From the NCBI RefSeq assembly GCF_038051925.1, contig NZ_CP150634.1, positions 3,666,300-3,730,299 of the forward strand: a stretch of 64,000 nt of DNA. Reading direction: 5' to 3'. The position numbers and the translations under genes were made by a program. Source of the DNA: Methylotuvimicrobium sp. KM2 (lineage in GTDB: Bacteria > Pseudomonadota > Gammaproteobacteria > Methylococcales > Methylomonadaceae). The notes below the pieces were generated by a model. The model did not search any database, was not told the DNA's origin, and saw only the letters and a list, made by a program, of their open reading frames with translations. Shown in pieces: positions 9,485 through 17,659 of this stretch; the first letter of the stretch is position 1; each line of letters starts with the position of its first letter.

Positions 9485-10119
9485 CGATGTCTAACGAGAT
9501 TAAACCGCCCGCCCTGCCCGGTTTCGCTGCTATCAATCGTTATTGGGACCGTGAAAACGAAATCATCGCGGCCAAACTGCTTCCCGGCGAATATTACGTA
9601 ACCAACGAGAATGAAATGATTACCACAGTTCTCGGCTCCTGTATCGCTGCTTGTATTCGGGATAGCGTCCTCGGTATCGGCGGAATGAATCATTTCATGC
9701 TTCCGGAAACCTCGACCGAACAAGCAAAAAACGCCGGTTATTCGCTGCTAGGTAGCGCAACACGTTATGGCAACTACGCGATGGAGCATCTGATCAATAC
9801 GATACTAGCCTCCGGCGGTAAACGTAAAAACCTCGAAGTCAAAGTTTTCGGCGGCGGAAAAATCATCCCGAGCTTGAGTGATGTCGGATTGCGCAACATC
9901 GGTTTCGTGCTCGATTATATCGATACCGAAGCATTGAACTTATTGGCCCAGGATCTCGGCGATATTTATCCGCGCAAAGTTAACTTTTATCCGAAAACAG
10001 GGAAAGTCCGCATGAAAAAAATCAAAAATCTACACAACGATACCATCGCATTACGCGAAAACAACTACCGAAGCCAAATTAAAAATGCCGCTGTCGAAGG
10101 CGAAATCGAGTTGTTTTAG
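9481..10119 (+). CDS. cheD: Chemoreceptor glutamine deamidase CheD
   Basis: A 212-residue protein of the CheD family. The catalytic Cys lies in TTVLGSCIAACIRD, with the family His in GGMNHFMLPE and the late KVFGGGKI motif. CheD deamidates receptor glutamines and in other bacteria also works with CheC or CheY. The C terminus extends past the family core and ends in EGEIELF, the same ending as the 401-residue receptor and nearly that of the cyclase at 668. The extension is probably a protein-binding tail. Overlaps cheR by 4 bp and is followed 10 bp later by cheB. Confidence 0.94.
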   Translation: MTMSNEIKPPALPGFAAINRYWDRENEIIAAKLLPGEYYVTNENEMITTVLGSCIAACIRDSVLGIGGMNHFMLPETSTEQAKNAGYSLLGSATRYGNYAMEHLINTILASGGKRKNLEVKVFGGGKIIPSLSDVGLRNIGFVLDYIDTEALNLLAQDLGDIYPRKVNFYPKTGKVRMKKIKNLHNDTIALRENNYRSQIKNAAVEGEIELF

Positions 10120-10129
10120 GAAACAGGGC

Positions 10130-11170
10130 ATGAAAAAAATACGATTATTGATAATCGACGACTCGGCTTTGATCAGAGCGCTGTTGACCGAAATATTCAA
10201 CAGCTCGCCGAATATCGAAGTGGTTGGAACCGCCGCGGATCCTTACATAGCCCGTGAAAAAATCAAGCAACTCGCCCCCGATGTCTTGACGCTGGATATT
10301 GAAATGCCGCGCATGGATGGCTTGACGTTTTTGCGCAACTTGATGCGTCTTCGGCCCATGCCGGTCGTAATGATTTCCACATTGACCGAACAGGGCGCCG
10401 AAGTCACACTTGAAGCATTGAAACTCGGCGCGGTCGATTTTGTCGCAAAACCCAAACTGGATCTGACGCGCACCCTGAAAGAATACACCGAAGAAATGAT
10501 CGGCAAAGTCATCATGGCTGCCGGCGCGCGAATCCACGATAATGCGCCCAATTGCATGCCGGTAAAACCCGAACTTATCGATCGGAACCGTAAAAGCACT
10601 CGACAAAAAACGCTCATTGCACTCGGCGCATCCACCGGCGGAACCGAAGCCATCAAACGGATAGCGGGTCTTCTTCCTGCAAATACCCCGCCCATTGTCG
10701 TTTCGCAGCATTTGCCTGCAGCGTTTAGCGCCTCGTTTGCCAGACATGTCGACGAGATATCGGCGATGACGGTCACTCTGGCCCAAACCGGGTTAAAAAT
10801 TGAGCCGGGACATATCTATATTGCACCGGGCGATAGACATTTAAAGATAACTCGGGATCACAAGGCTTATTTCTGCCAACTCGATGACTCCGAGCCCGTC
10901 AACCGACACAAACCCTCGGTCGACGTAATGTTTTACTCAGTTGCGCAACAAGCCGGCGATCAAGCCATCGGCGTCATGCTAACCGGTATGGGGGTCGATG
11001 GCGCGGTCGGCATGAAGGCCATGCACGAGGCCGGTGCTTTCAACATCGTACAAGACGAAGCCAGCAGCGTCGTTTGGGGTATGCCCGGCGAAGCTTATAA
11101 AATCGGGGCCGCCGATGTCGTTCTTCCCCTCGACCAAGTCGCGGATCAAATTATGGCTTTAATCCAATAG
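10130..11170 (+). CDS. cheB: Protein-glutamate methylesterase CheB
   Basis: A receiver domain plus C-terminal methylesterase. I choose ATG at 10130 (MKKIRLLIIDDS, AGGA upstream) because an upstream in-frame ATG at 10085 lies inside cheD and would add 15 residues ahead of the receiver fold. The phospho-acceptor is Asp56 in LTLDIEMPRMDG. The esterase triad regions GASTGGTEA (Ser), SQHLPAAFSASFA (His) and TGMGVDGAVG (Asp) are all present. It removes methyl groups from receptors when phosphorylated by CheA. Confidence 0.95.
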   Translation: MKKIRLLIIDDSALIRALLTEIFNSSPNIEVVGTAADPYIAREKIKQLAPDVLTLDIEMPRMDGLTFLRNLMRLRPMPVVMISTLTEQGAEVTLEALKLGAVDFVAKPKLDLTRTLKEYTEEMIGKVIMAAGARIHDNAPNCMPVKPELIDRNRKSTRQKTLIALGASTGGTEAIKRIAGLLPANTPPIVVSQHLPAAFSASFARHVDEISAMTVTLAQTGLKIEPGHIYIAPGDRHLKITRDHKAYFCQLDDSEPVNRHKPSVDVMFYSVAQQAGDQAIGVMLTGMGVDGAVGMKAMHEAGAFNIVQDEASSVVWGMPGEAYKIGAADVVLPLDQVADQIMALIQ

Positions 11171-11180
11171 GAGATAATCA

Positions 11181-12386
11181 ATGGATAATTTGCTGAAAAA
11201 ACCCGCCTTACCCATCGCATTGGCCATCGTCGCGGGAATTTCGCCGGCTCTATTTGCCGTAACGACTCTGTATTGGATATTCCTACCCATCCTATCACTA
11301 GGCTGGTTGTGGACGATCTATGCCGCCAAATCTTCGGCAAAAACCGATGAATCGAATTCGCGTCAAACGGATAGCAACGAGGCTAATCGATTGCTCGAAC
11401 GTTATATCAACGATCTGCAAGCCTGCGCCGCGCAAGAACTCAATACCTTTAACGAAGAATTGCAACAAGTCAAATCGGTCGTATCGGACGCGGTCGTGAC
11501 TATGTCCGACAGCTTCAACGGCATGCACACACTTGCCTCTCGGCAAAATGAAACCATGCTATCGCTGATAAATAACCTGGGCGAATCGAGCGATAAACAA
11601 GAGTCGGACACCCTGAGCTTTAAGCAATTCGCCAAGGAAACCGATATCGTACTGACCGATTTTATCAACCATATTCTCGCGGTCAGCAAACAAAGCATCG
11701 AAATGGTCAATGTCGTCAACGATGTCGAATCGCACATGGAAGTCATCGGCAAATTATTGGCCGATGTTCAGGGTATCGCCGATCAAACCAATCTATTGGC
11801 GCTTAACGCCGCGATCGAGGCGGCAAGAGCCGGAGAAGCCGGACGCGGTTTCGCGGTAGTCGCCGACGAAGTGCGTAAACTATCTAAAAACTCGGATAAA
11901 TTCAGCGAGGAAATCAAAACTGTCGTCAGCGATTCGAAAACCAATATCGGTCAAGCCAAGCGCATGATCGAGTCGATGGCATCGAAAGACATGACAACAA
12001 CGACCCATTCAAAAGCCCATATCGATGAAATGATGACAGAGATTGCCAAACTCAATACTTTAATAGATCGGAAAGTCAAAGATGTTTCAGAGCTAACCCA
12101 ACAGATAGAAAATAACGTCAATCATGCGGTCAGAGCCCTTCAATTTGAAGACATGACAAGGCAACTGATCGAATACATGCAAGCCAATACGCAGCATTTC
12201 CAGGCCTTGATCGATGAAATGCGCATCGGTTTTGAAATAATGACGTCGAGCGATCAAGAAAACATCACCAATGAGCTGACTCACGGCATCAAGCGCCTCA
12301 ACGATATGAAGCAACAATGGCACACAAAAAATCATAAGGCAGTTATGCAAGGCTCGATGAATGAAGGCGAGATCGAGTTATTTTAA
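11181..12386 (+). CDS. Short membrane chemoreceptor with EIELF tail
   Basis: A 401-residue methyl-accepting protein. Two closely spaced membrane segments lie in the first 50 residues with almost no periplasmic loop, so it probably senses a cytoplasmic or membrane signal. The tip motif is [35 protein letters not shown]. Past the tip there is a CZB-free helical region with [20 protein letters not shown], a motif common in receptors of non-flagellar systems. It ends NEGEIELF, the tail it shares with CheD and the cyclase. It starts 10 bp after cheB behind AGGAGA. Confidence 0.92.
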   Translation: MDNLLKKPALPIALAIVAGISPALFAVTTLYWIFLPILSLGWLWTIYAAKSSAKTDESNSRQTDSNEANRLLERYINDLQACAAQELNTFNEELQQVKSVVSDAVVTMSDSFNGMHTLASRQNETMLSLINNLGESSDKQESDTLSFKQFAKETDIVLTDFINHILAVSKQSIEMVNVVNDVESHMEVIGKLLADVQGIADQTNLLALNAAIEAARAGEAGRGFAVVADEVRKLSKNSDKFSEEIKTVVSDSKTNIGQAKRMIESMASKDMTTTTHSKAHIDEMMTEIAKLNTLIDRKVKDVSELTQQIENNVNHAVRALQFEDMTRQLIEYMQANTQHFQALIDEMRIGFEIMTSSDQENITNELTHGIKRLNDMKQQWHTKNHKAVMQGSMNEGEIELF

Positions 12387-12434
12387 CCGAAAGCATTCAG
12401 TCAATTTTAACGATGGTTATATAGGAAGCAAGCA

Positions 12435-12749
12435 ATGGCATTAGAAATCATTCATCATCCGGAAAAAAAAGAATTGACCGTCCGCATTTCAGGGCGCTTC
12501 GATTTCAGCGTCCATCAAGACTTTAGAAAAGCAACCGAATGGGATCGAGATCGCGTCAAAACCATCACTGTAGATTTAAGGAACACCGAATACATGGATA
12601 GCTCCGCATTAGGCATGCTGTTGATATTGAGAGATAAGATGAATAACGACCCATCAGCTATCCGTTTGCTGAATGCCAACCCGGAAGTCAAAAAAATCCT
12701 GGAAATCGCTAATTTCCAGAAATTGTTTACGTTAGCATCAAACCGATAA
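12435..12749 (+). CDS. STAS-domain anti-sigma-factor antagonist-like protein
   Basis: A 104-residue STAS protein with the classical loop MDSSALGMLL. Ser56 is the expected phosphorylation site. It sits 27 bp before a gene coding for an RsbW-like HATPase domain, so the two form a probable kinase/antagonist pair (partner switch). In Pseudomonas the HsbA antagonist of a similar set controls a diguanylate cyclase. The presence of a cyclase at the head of this cluster makes that a reasonable but unproven parallel. Confidence 0.88.
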   Translation: MALEIIHHPEKKELTVRISGRFDFSVHQDFRKATEWDRDRVKTITVDLRNTEYMDSSALGMLLILRDKMNNDPSAIRLLNANPEVKKILEIANFQKLFTLASNR

Positions 12750-12776
12750 CGCCTCATTAAATTGGACGCTTCTTCG

Positions 12777-13736
12777 ATGACACACAATCCACTTGCTCCG
12801 GTTTCCGTATCCGCAAGGATTCTCATAGCATCCCTGAACCGAGCTTTTACCGAAATCCTGCAAAAAGTTTTGGTCAAACACGGATACCAAGTCTATATCG
12901 CACTCAATCATCAAGAAGCCATTACAATCATTGACGGACAAAACCTCGATCTGATCGTCACCGCCCCATTGTTACCTCATCGCTCCGATAGCAGCGCCGA
13001 CGAACCAATTATTTCTACATTAACACCGGCTATCGCGCAAGCAATCTTCATTGTTGAACCGGCCGGCTCGCAAGCGATACTGGATCGCTGCCTAAACAAC
13101 GATAACCAAAAGACTGACGCCCTGTCGTTCGATCCCGAATTCATCGAGAATCAAATAGCCAGACTGCTCCGCCATCGGCTCAGGCAAACAACAAATTCGC
13201 AAACGGAGCTTCACAATTGCCAATGGGCCATCGCGATGCAATTTGATATCGAAGGATTACGCCTAATGAATCCGATTCCGGCTATTGTCGACGGATTGAC
13301 CGACCTGCAGGGATTGCAGGGGCAACGAGAAATGATCTTCACTATTGTCAGTGAGTTATTTACCAATGCACTGGACCATGGACTACTTCGAATGGATTCC
13401 CTGCAAAAACAAACGGCCGAAGACTTTTTACATTTCTACGAGCTTCGCCAAGAACGGTTGAACAACGCAACGTCCGGCACGATAGAAATAGCGATCGACT
13501 CTATTCCTAAATCGAACGGCGGCCAATTCATCGTTGACGTCCAAGATAGCGGTGAAGGATTCAATATTGACAATATCTTTTCCGATCTCGAGAACAACCA
13601 AAGTTTTTTCGGCCGGGGCATTCAATTAGTCACGCAATTGTGCAGCACCATCGAATTTAACGCTTGCGGCAATCGAGTCAAAGCAGTCTATGATTGGTAT
13701 CATAAGAAAAAAAACCAAGGCAACTTGTGTGTTTGA
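12777..13736 (+). CDS. Degenerate receiver fused to an RsbW-type HATPase domain
   Basis: I place the start at ATG 12777. A TTG at 12762 in the same frame would add five residues. The first ~125 residues have the receiver-like pattern ARILIASLNRAFTEILQKVLVKHGY, but the acidic pocket is replaced (ASLN) and the phospho-site position reads IVTAPL, so phosphorylation is not expected. Residues 150-320 form an HATPase domain with the N-box ELFTNALDHGLL, a G1-like DVQDSGEGF and GRGIQLV, as in serine kinases of the RsbW/SpoIIAB type. It should phosphorylate or bind the STAS protein encoded just upstream. Confidence 0.8.
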   Translation: MTHNPLAPVSVSARILIASLNRAFTEILQKVLVKHGYQVYIALNHQEAITIIDGQNLDLIVTAPLLPHRSDSSADEPIISTLTPAIAQAIFIVEPAGSQAILDRCLNNDNQKTDALSFDPEFIENQIARLLRHRLRQTTNSQTELHNCQWAIAMQFDIEGLRLMNPIPAIVDGLTDLQGLQGQREMIFTIVSELFTNALDHGLLRMDSLQKQTAEDFLHFYELRQERLNNATSGTIEIAIDSIPKSNGGQFIVDVQDSGEGFNIDNIFSDLENNQSFFGRGIQLVTQLCSTIEFNACGNRVKAVYDWYHKKKNQGNLCV

Positions 13737-13781
13737 TGATTTAACTTAGGATTTGGTCGTAAATAACTTCCCTATTTTACG

Positions 13782-14018
13782 GAGGGTTCGGTTGCTCGAT
13801 TGGCAGGTGTCGGCGGCAGGGCAGATTTTTGCTCCTCGGCAATTGCTCCTGCATTGCCCTAATACACGCCATCCATGGCAATCAGTCGCCGCCGTCAAGC
13901 CTACACGGACGTATTCACCCAGCACCTAAATTCCATAGTCCATAGGCTATGATTAACTATCTTTGATAATTTATGTGCTGGGTTCACGGCGTCCTGTCAA
14001 GCGAGTTACCGAACCCTC
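13782..14018. repeat. Inverted-repeat element with a nested R3 hairpin
   Basis: The gap 13737-14148 is mostly filled by this element. Its ends are inverted copies, GAGGGTTCGGTTGCTCG on the left and the complement of GAGGGTTCGGTAACTCG on the right. Inside, at about 13917-13982, lies an R3 palindrome (CCAGCACCTAAATT...TTATGTGCTGG). The core phrases GGACGTATTCAC and CACGGCGTCCT are shared with family R2, so the two families are related. Confidence 0.65.
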
Positions 14019-14148
14019 AACAAAGCTCATAGCTCCAGGACGTTATTTATCACGAAATCCTTATTGTCGCTAAAACACCAAGTGCGCAACCTTCGAATAA
14101 CAAAACCCGTTTACACCATTCCCTATATCATCAATCAGTTCAAGCGCC

Positions 14149-14769
14149 ATGACCGATACAGTTCAACAAACCAAATCCCAATTCGTTGCCGTTGCATCTA
14201 TTGCCGCGGAGTTGAGCGCAGTGATGGAAGTTGCGAAAGAAATCTCGCTGGCCGCCGCAAACGCCAAGGCTATCGCCTTCCGAGCAGGAGAAAAAGCCAG
14301 AGGATTTCAGCCAATTACCGATTTCATCAATGAATTGGCCAAGGAAACGATTACATTGGTCAATGCCATCAACGAACACGCCTTATTGCTTTACCGTTTG
14401 ACCGTCAATGAATATCGGACTTCGACCGAATTCGACAAATTCCAAACCGCGACAAAAATGGCGGAAGGCGCACAGTATCAATCCTCACTGCAAACTTCGA
14501 CCGAAACTGTCGAACAACGAATGCTGGAGTGCCGAAAACAATTTAAGCGGCATGTCGGGCAATTGCTCGATCAATTACAAGAAGTCATGCATCCGGCCCG
14601 AGCCGCGCGCGTCATTGCCGCCAATTCCCGAATAGAAGCGTCGCAAGCGGGGGAATACCTACTTAGCTTGCAGGCGGTTGCCGAAAGCGTCGATCGCGCC
14701 GCGCAAATCATTCACAATAACGTACAGCGCTGCCGCAGCGCGTTGAATGTCATTAACATTACCGAATAG
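14149..14769 (+). CDS. Soluble chemoreceptor-tip-like protein with two tip motifs
   Basis: A 206-residue all-helical protein without a membrane segment. Residues 31-67 (ISLAAANAKAIAFRAGEKARGF, then TDFINELAKE) match the layout of a chemoreceptor hairpin tip, normally [23 protein letters not shown] second, weaker version (ARVIAANSRIEASQAGEYL) lies near residue 160. It is too short to be a full receptor. It could be an array adaptor, a decoy for CheA/CheW or a decayed duplicate. Codon use matches the neighbours. It is the last gene of the cluster, 412 bp after the HATPase gene. Confidence 0.7.
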   Translation: MTDTVQQTKSQFVAVASIAAELSAVMEVAKEISLAAANAKAIAFRAGEKARGFQPITDFINELAKETITLVNAINEHALLLYRLTVNEYRTSTEFDKFQTATKMAEGAQYQSSLQTSTETVEQRMLECRKQFKRHVGQLLDQLQEVMHPARAARVIAANSRIEASQAGEYLLSLQAVAESVDRAAQIIHNNVQRCRSALNVINITE

Positions 14770-14856
14770 CCGCATAAAATTACCTGATTACTTAGAACAT
14801 TCAGCCTATTTGATTTGGCTAAGGGTGCCCGCCTGGGTCCCGTTAGGCCGCGCCGA

Positions 14857-14969
14857 GCACTGACGATTTTGCCGAGAACAGCCCGCTAGGGGAGCGGCAG
14901 GGATGCCGCTCGTTTTCGGAGGGCTAAGGATAGCCCTTCCGAAAACCCTCGACAAAATCGTCAGCGCGC
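14857..14969. repeat. Long imperfect inverted repeat
   Basis: Outer arms CTGACGATTTTGCCGAG (14860-14876) and CTCGACAAAATCGTCAG (14948-14964) pair with one mismatch. Inner arms GTTTTCGGAGGGCTA (14912-14926) and TAGCCCTTCCGAAAAC (14931-14946) pair with one bulge. The gap 14770-15226 otherwise holds one further hairpin and no gene. Confidence 0.65.
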
Positions 14970-15073
14970 AGGATACAGCGGCCTCCGGGTGTCTGCTGAC
15001 TCGCGCCATCCGGGCGCTCGCACTTCGTGCGCCTTTGGCGTCCCAATCCGCTCCCGGCGGATTGGTCTTTTGG

Positions 15074-15105
15074 ATACTTTTCTTTGGACAAGCAAAGAAA
15101 AGTAT
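15074..15105. terminator. Strong hairpin, ATACTTTTCTTTG arms
   Basis: A perfect 13-bp stem with a 6-nt loop (15074-15086 with 15093-15105). It has no run of T after it, so it may be a dispersed hairpin repeat or a structural barrier rather than a classical terminator. It lies between the chemosensory cluster and the diiron protein gene. Confidence 0.5.
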
Positions 15106-15226
15106 CGCGGTTGTCGGTCCGCGAACCGACTACACATAAGCGTCGCGATAGCGACACAAAACCTTCTTCGGACTTCAATTAGACTGAAGCTTATACGTAA
15201 TCAAGTAAAATTAAGGCGAGCAAACC

Positions 15227-15955
15227 ATGAAGATGACCCAAATATACGAGGGAGCGCACCGCTGGATCATGTTTGGCCGGGATACCAATAAACCCGTCAA
15301 CATTATCGATACCAATCAATATATTGTGCGAACGACAAACCGTTGTTTATTAATGGACCCCGGCGGTATCGAACTGTTCGCACCGATGCTGGCAGCCGTC
15401 TTGCATCATGCGCCGGTCGAGGAAATCACCGACTTATTCGCATCGCATCAAGACCCCGACATTATTTCCTCTCTGGGTTTATGGGACCAAGCCCTGCCGA
15501 AAGCAAAACTCCATGCCTCATCACTTTGGGAAGGTTTCATCCGCCACTTCGGTTGCGAATCGATCGACTATGTCGGCATTCCCGATAACGGCGGCAAGAT
15601 CAAGCTGGATTCTACCGAGCTGAAAATAATCCCGGCACATTACCTACATTCATCGGCCAATTTTCATATTTACGACGCGGAAGCGAAAATCCTGATGTCC
15701 GGCGATGTCGGCGCGGCACTCGAAGCGTCCAGCGCGCCGATTTATGTCGACAATTTCGATAGCCACATCGATCACATGCGCTTCTTTCATCAACGCTGGA
15801 TGCCATCGAATCAAGCAAAAAGAGACTGGATCGAGCGCGTTCGCAAACTCGAGATCGAAATCATGGCGCCGCAACACGGGCGTATTTTTAAAGGCGATAA
15901 CGTTAAACGCTTTTTGGATTGGTTCGAAGGCCTGGAAGTCGGCATAGCCGTTTAA
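15227..15955 (+). CDS. Metallo-beta-lactamase-fold diiron protein (flavodiiron/ODP-like)
   Basis: A 242-residue protein matching the diiron domain of flavodiiron proteins without the flavodoxin part. All six metal ligand positions can be proposed: His74, Asp76 and Asp78 (ASHQDPD; usually H-x-E-x-D), His138 (IPAHYLHS), Asp160 (MSGDVGAA) and His217 (PQHGRIF). Stand-alone proteins of this kind include the oxygen-binding diiron protein ODP, which works as an oxygen sensor for chemotaxis in Treponema denticola. Its position after a chemosensory cluster fits such a role but does not prove it. Alternatives are an oxygen or NO reductase partner, or a lactonase-like enzyme. AAGG lies upstream of the start. 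Confidence 0.78.
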   Translation: MKMTQIYEGAHRWIMFGRDTNKPVNIIDTNQYIVRTTNRCLLMDPGGIELFAPMLAAVLHHAPVEEITDLFASHQDPDIISSLGLWDQALPKAKLHASSLWEGFIRHFGCESIDYVGIPDNGGKIKLDSTELKIIPAHYLHSSANFHIYDAEAKILMSGDVGAALEASSAPIYVDNFDSHIDHMRFFHQRWMPSNQAKRDWIERVRKLEIEIMAPQHGRIFKGDNVKRFLDWFEGLEVGIAV

Positions 15956-15969
15956 GCCAAAAACCCAGT

Positions 15970-16045
15970 AGGGTGCGCATCGCGCACCTTTCCATGGCGC
16001 CTAACCCGACAACAGATTCCGACCCAAGTGCGCGATGCGCACCCT
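15970..16045. repeat. REP-like repeat R4 (GGGTGCGCATCGCGCACC), copy 1
   Basis: Two inverted arms, AGGGTGCGCATCGCGCACC and its near-complement, enclose about 35 bp. Further copies are at 45466-45546 and, more diverged, 55154-55255. Confidence 0.7.
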
Positions 16046-16281
16046 GATGCTTTATATACCTTTCGCATTTCAAATTTCGGCAGTGCCTGAGGAGGCGCCT
16101 GGGTGTCCGATAAAGGCTTTGCCAGCATGGAGCTGGCATAGAGCCTACATGGACGTATTCACGGCGTCCTTTAGCGGACACCCAGGCGCCGAATTTTGAT
16201 TTACGATGATGATATGGACTCCTCTCACTCTGTTGGTGTCAAATAGCACCTTAGTAAAAAACAAAACAAGAGGAGTCCGAG

Positions 16282-17298
16282 ATGAATACTAGCGTAATTG
16301 GTTTAGATATCGCAAAGAACATTTTTCATCTGTATACGTTGAATGCGGATAATAAAGTCATCAAGAAAAAACTCAAACGGGCGCAAGTCTTGACCTTCTT
16401 CGCCAATTATCCGGTCAGCACGATTGGTATCGAGGCGTGCGGCAGTAGCCATTATTGGGCTAGAGAATTAACTAAACTGGGCCATGAAGTGATGTTATTG
16501 AACGCGAAGTTTGTCAAGAGCTTCTTGGTCGGCAACAAGAATGATTTTAACGATGCCCAAGCGATTTTTGATGCGGTCAGCCGGCCCAATAAGCGGGTGG
16601 TGGCGATCAAAACCGAGGTACAGCAAGATATGCAACTGCTTCATAATCTACGCCAGGATCTGGTCAAACGACGAACTGCTGTAGTGAATCAGATTCGTGG
16701 AGCCTTGCTGGAGCGCGGCATTGCCATTCACAAAGGGGTCGATCAAGTCAGAAAACAATTGCCTGATATTTTAGAAGATGCCGAGAACGGACTGACGGCG
16801 CTGTGTCGAGAGCTGATTGCGGAGCAAGCTGAGCGGTTGAGAGAATTGGATAAGGTGATTAAGGAGCAAGACAAACGGCTGGGCAGGCTCAGTCAAGCCG
16901 ATGCATTAAGCCGGCGCATGCTGGATGTTCCCGGGGTGGGTCCGATCACCGCCACGATTGTGGCATCTGATATCGGGGACGGCAAAGGCTATACCAGTAG
17001 CCGAGATTATGCGGCGAGTCTGGGCCTGGTTCCCGGGCAGCATAGCAGCGGCGATAAACCCCGCTATCTGGGGATCAGTAAGCGGGGTAATCGTTATATC
17101 CGAACCAACTTAATTCATGGTGCCCGCGCGGTGGTCAAAAACTGTGCTGGCAAAACGGATCAACTCAGCCGGTGGCTGCAGTCGCTGGTCGAGCGACGCG
17201 GCTTTAACAAGGCCGCGGTTGCCCTGGCCAACAAAAACGCCCGCATCTTGTGGGCAATGACCACGAAAAATGAAGCTTATCAAGGGGCGCCTGCCTAA
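16282..17298 (+). CDS. IS110-family (IS1111-type) transposase
   Basis: A 338-residue DEDD transposase. The RuvC-like N-terminal domain starts VIGLDIAKNIFHLY, with IGIEACGSSHYWARE and NDFNDAQAIFDA supplying the other acidic residues. A coiled-coil linker follows (about 175-210), and the C-terminal Tnp2 domain has MLDVPGVGPITATIVASDIGD, SLGLVPGQHSSGDKPRYLGISKRGNRYIRTNLIHGAR. The family recombines circular IS DNA with a target under guidance of an RNA from the element. The gene is full length with a good ribosome site (AGAGGAGTCCGAG), so the element may be active. Confidence 0.95.
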   Translation: MNTSVIGLDIAKNIFHLYTLNADNKVIKKKLKRAQVLTFFANYPVSTIGIEACGSSHYWARELTKLGHEVMLLNAKFVKSFLVGNKNDFNDAQAIFDAVSRPNKRVVAIKTEVQQDMQLLHNLRQDLVKRRTAVVNQIRGALLERGIAIHKGVDQVRKQLPDILEDAENGLTALCRELIAEQAERLRELDKVIKEQDKRLGRLSQADALSRRMLDVPGVGPITATIVASDIGDGKGYTSSRDYAASLGLVPGQHSSGDKPRYLGISKRGNRYIRTNLIHGARAVVKNCAGKTDQLSRWLQSLVERRGFNKAAVALANKNARILWAMTTKNEAYQGAPA

Positions 17299-17659
17299 CG
17301 CGGGCATTGGGCCGGGTTATCCACCCTTTGCCCACCGGCTCCCAGCTAGAGAAGAGAGCTCGGAGCCCGTGGACAAAGCGTGGATAACCCTGATGAGTGA
17401 GATTGATTTAACCGAGTACACAAGATTGCGGAGGCAAGTAGACAATCAGTGATGACAACAACAGGTCAGACCGGTGCTTTTACAACCCGTTATACCCATA
17501 GGTTCTTAAGAAACCGTTACGATGGTTGAGGAATAAGCGCGCGGATAGATTCATCAGGAGTCCTGAGGCAATAAAGCCTCTGTTGAGAGACCGAATATAT
17601 GGCAGCAATCTTGATCTCTGTTTTGACATCATTTTTTGAAAACTTGGCTTGCAATAAAC
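17299..17659 (+). ncRNA. Predicted bridge/seeker RNA region of the IS1111-type element
   Basis: IS1111-group elements carry their target-guide RNA between the transposase gene and the right end. Within this region a hairpin can be drawn: CAACC (17483-17487) with GGTTG (17524-17528) as outer stem, GGTT (17501-17504) with AACC (17512-17515) as inner stem, and an internal loop between them. The left loop strand holds GTTATACCCAT (17489-17499), the exact reverse complement of the right flank 17673-17683. The right strand and stem edge hold TTACGATG (17517-17524), identical to the left flank 16201-16208. This is the layout expected of target guides. RNA ends are unknown, so the coordinates span the whole non-coding region. 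Confidence 0.75.

Noticed and set aside
10085..10129. Upstream cheB start giving 15 extra residues
   Set aside because: It lies inside cheD, lacks a ribosome site and precedes the receiver fold. ATG 10130 has AGGA upstream and the normal MKKIRLLIIDD start.
668..14769. Flagellar chemotaxis operon
   Set aside because: No fli, flg, mot or cheZ gene occurs in the window, so I do not assign a flagellar role, although such genes could lie elsewhere.
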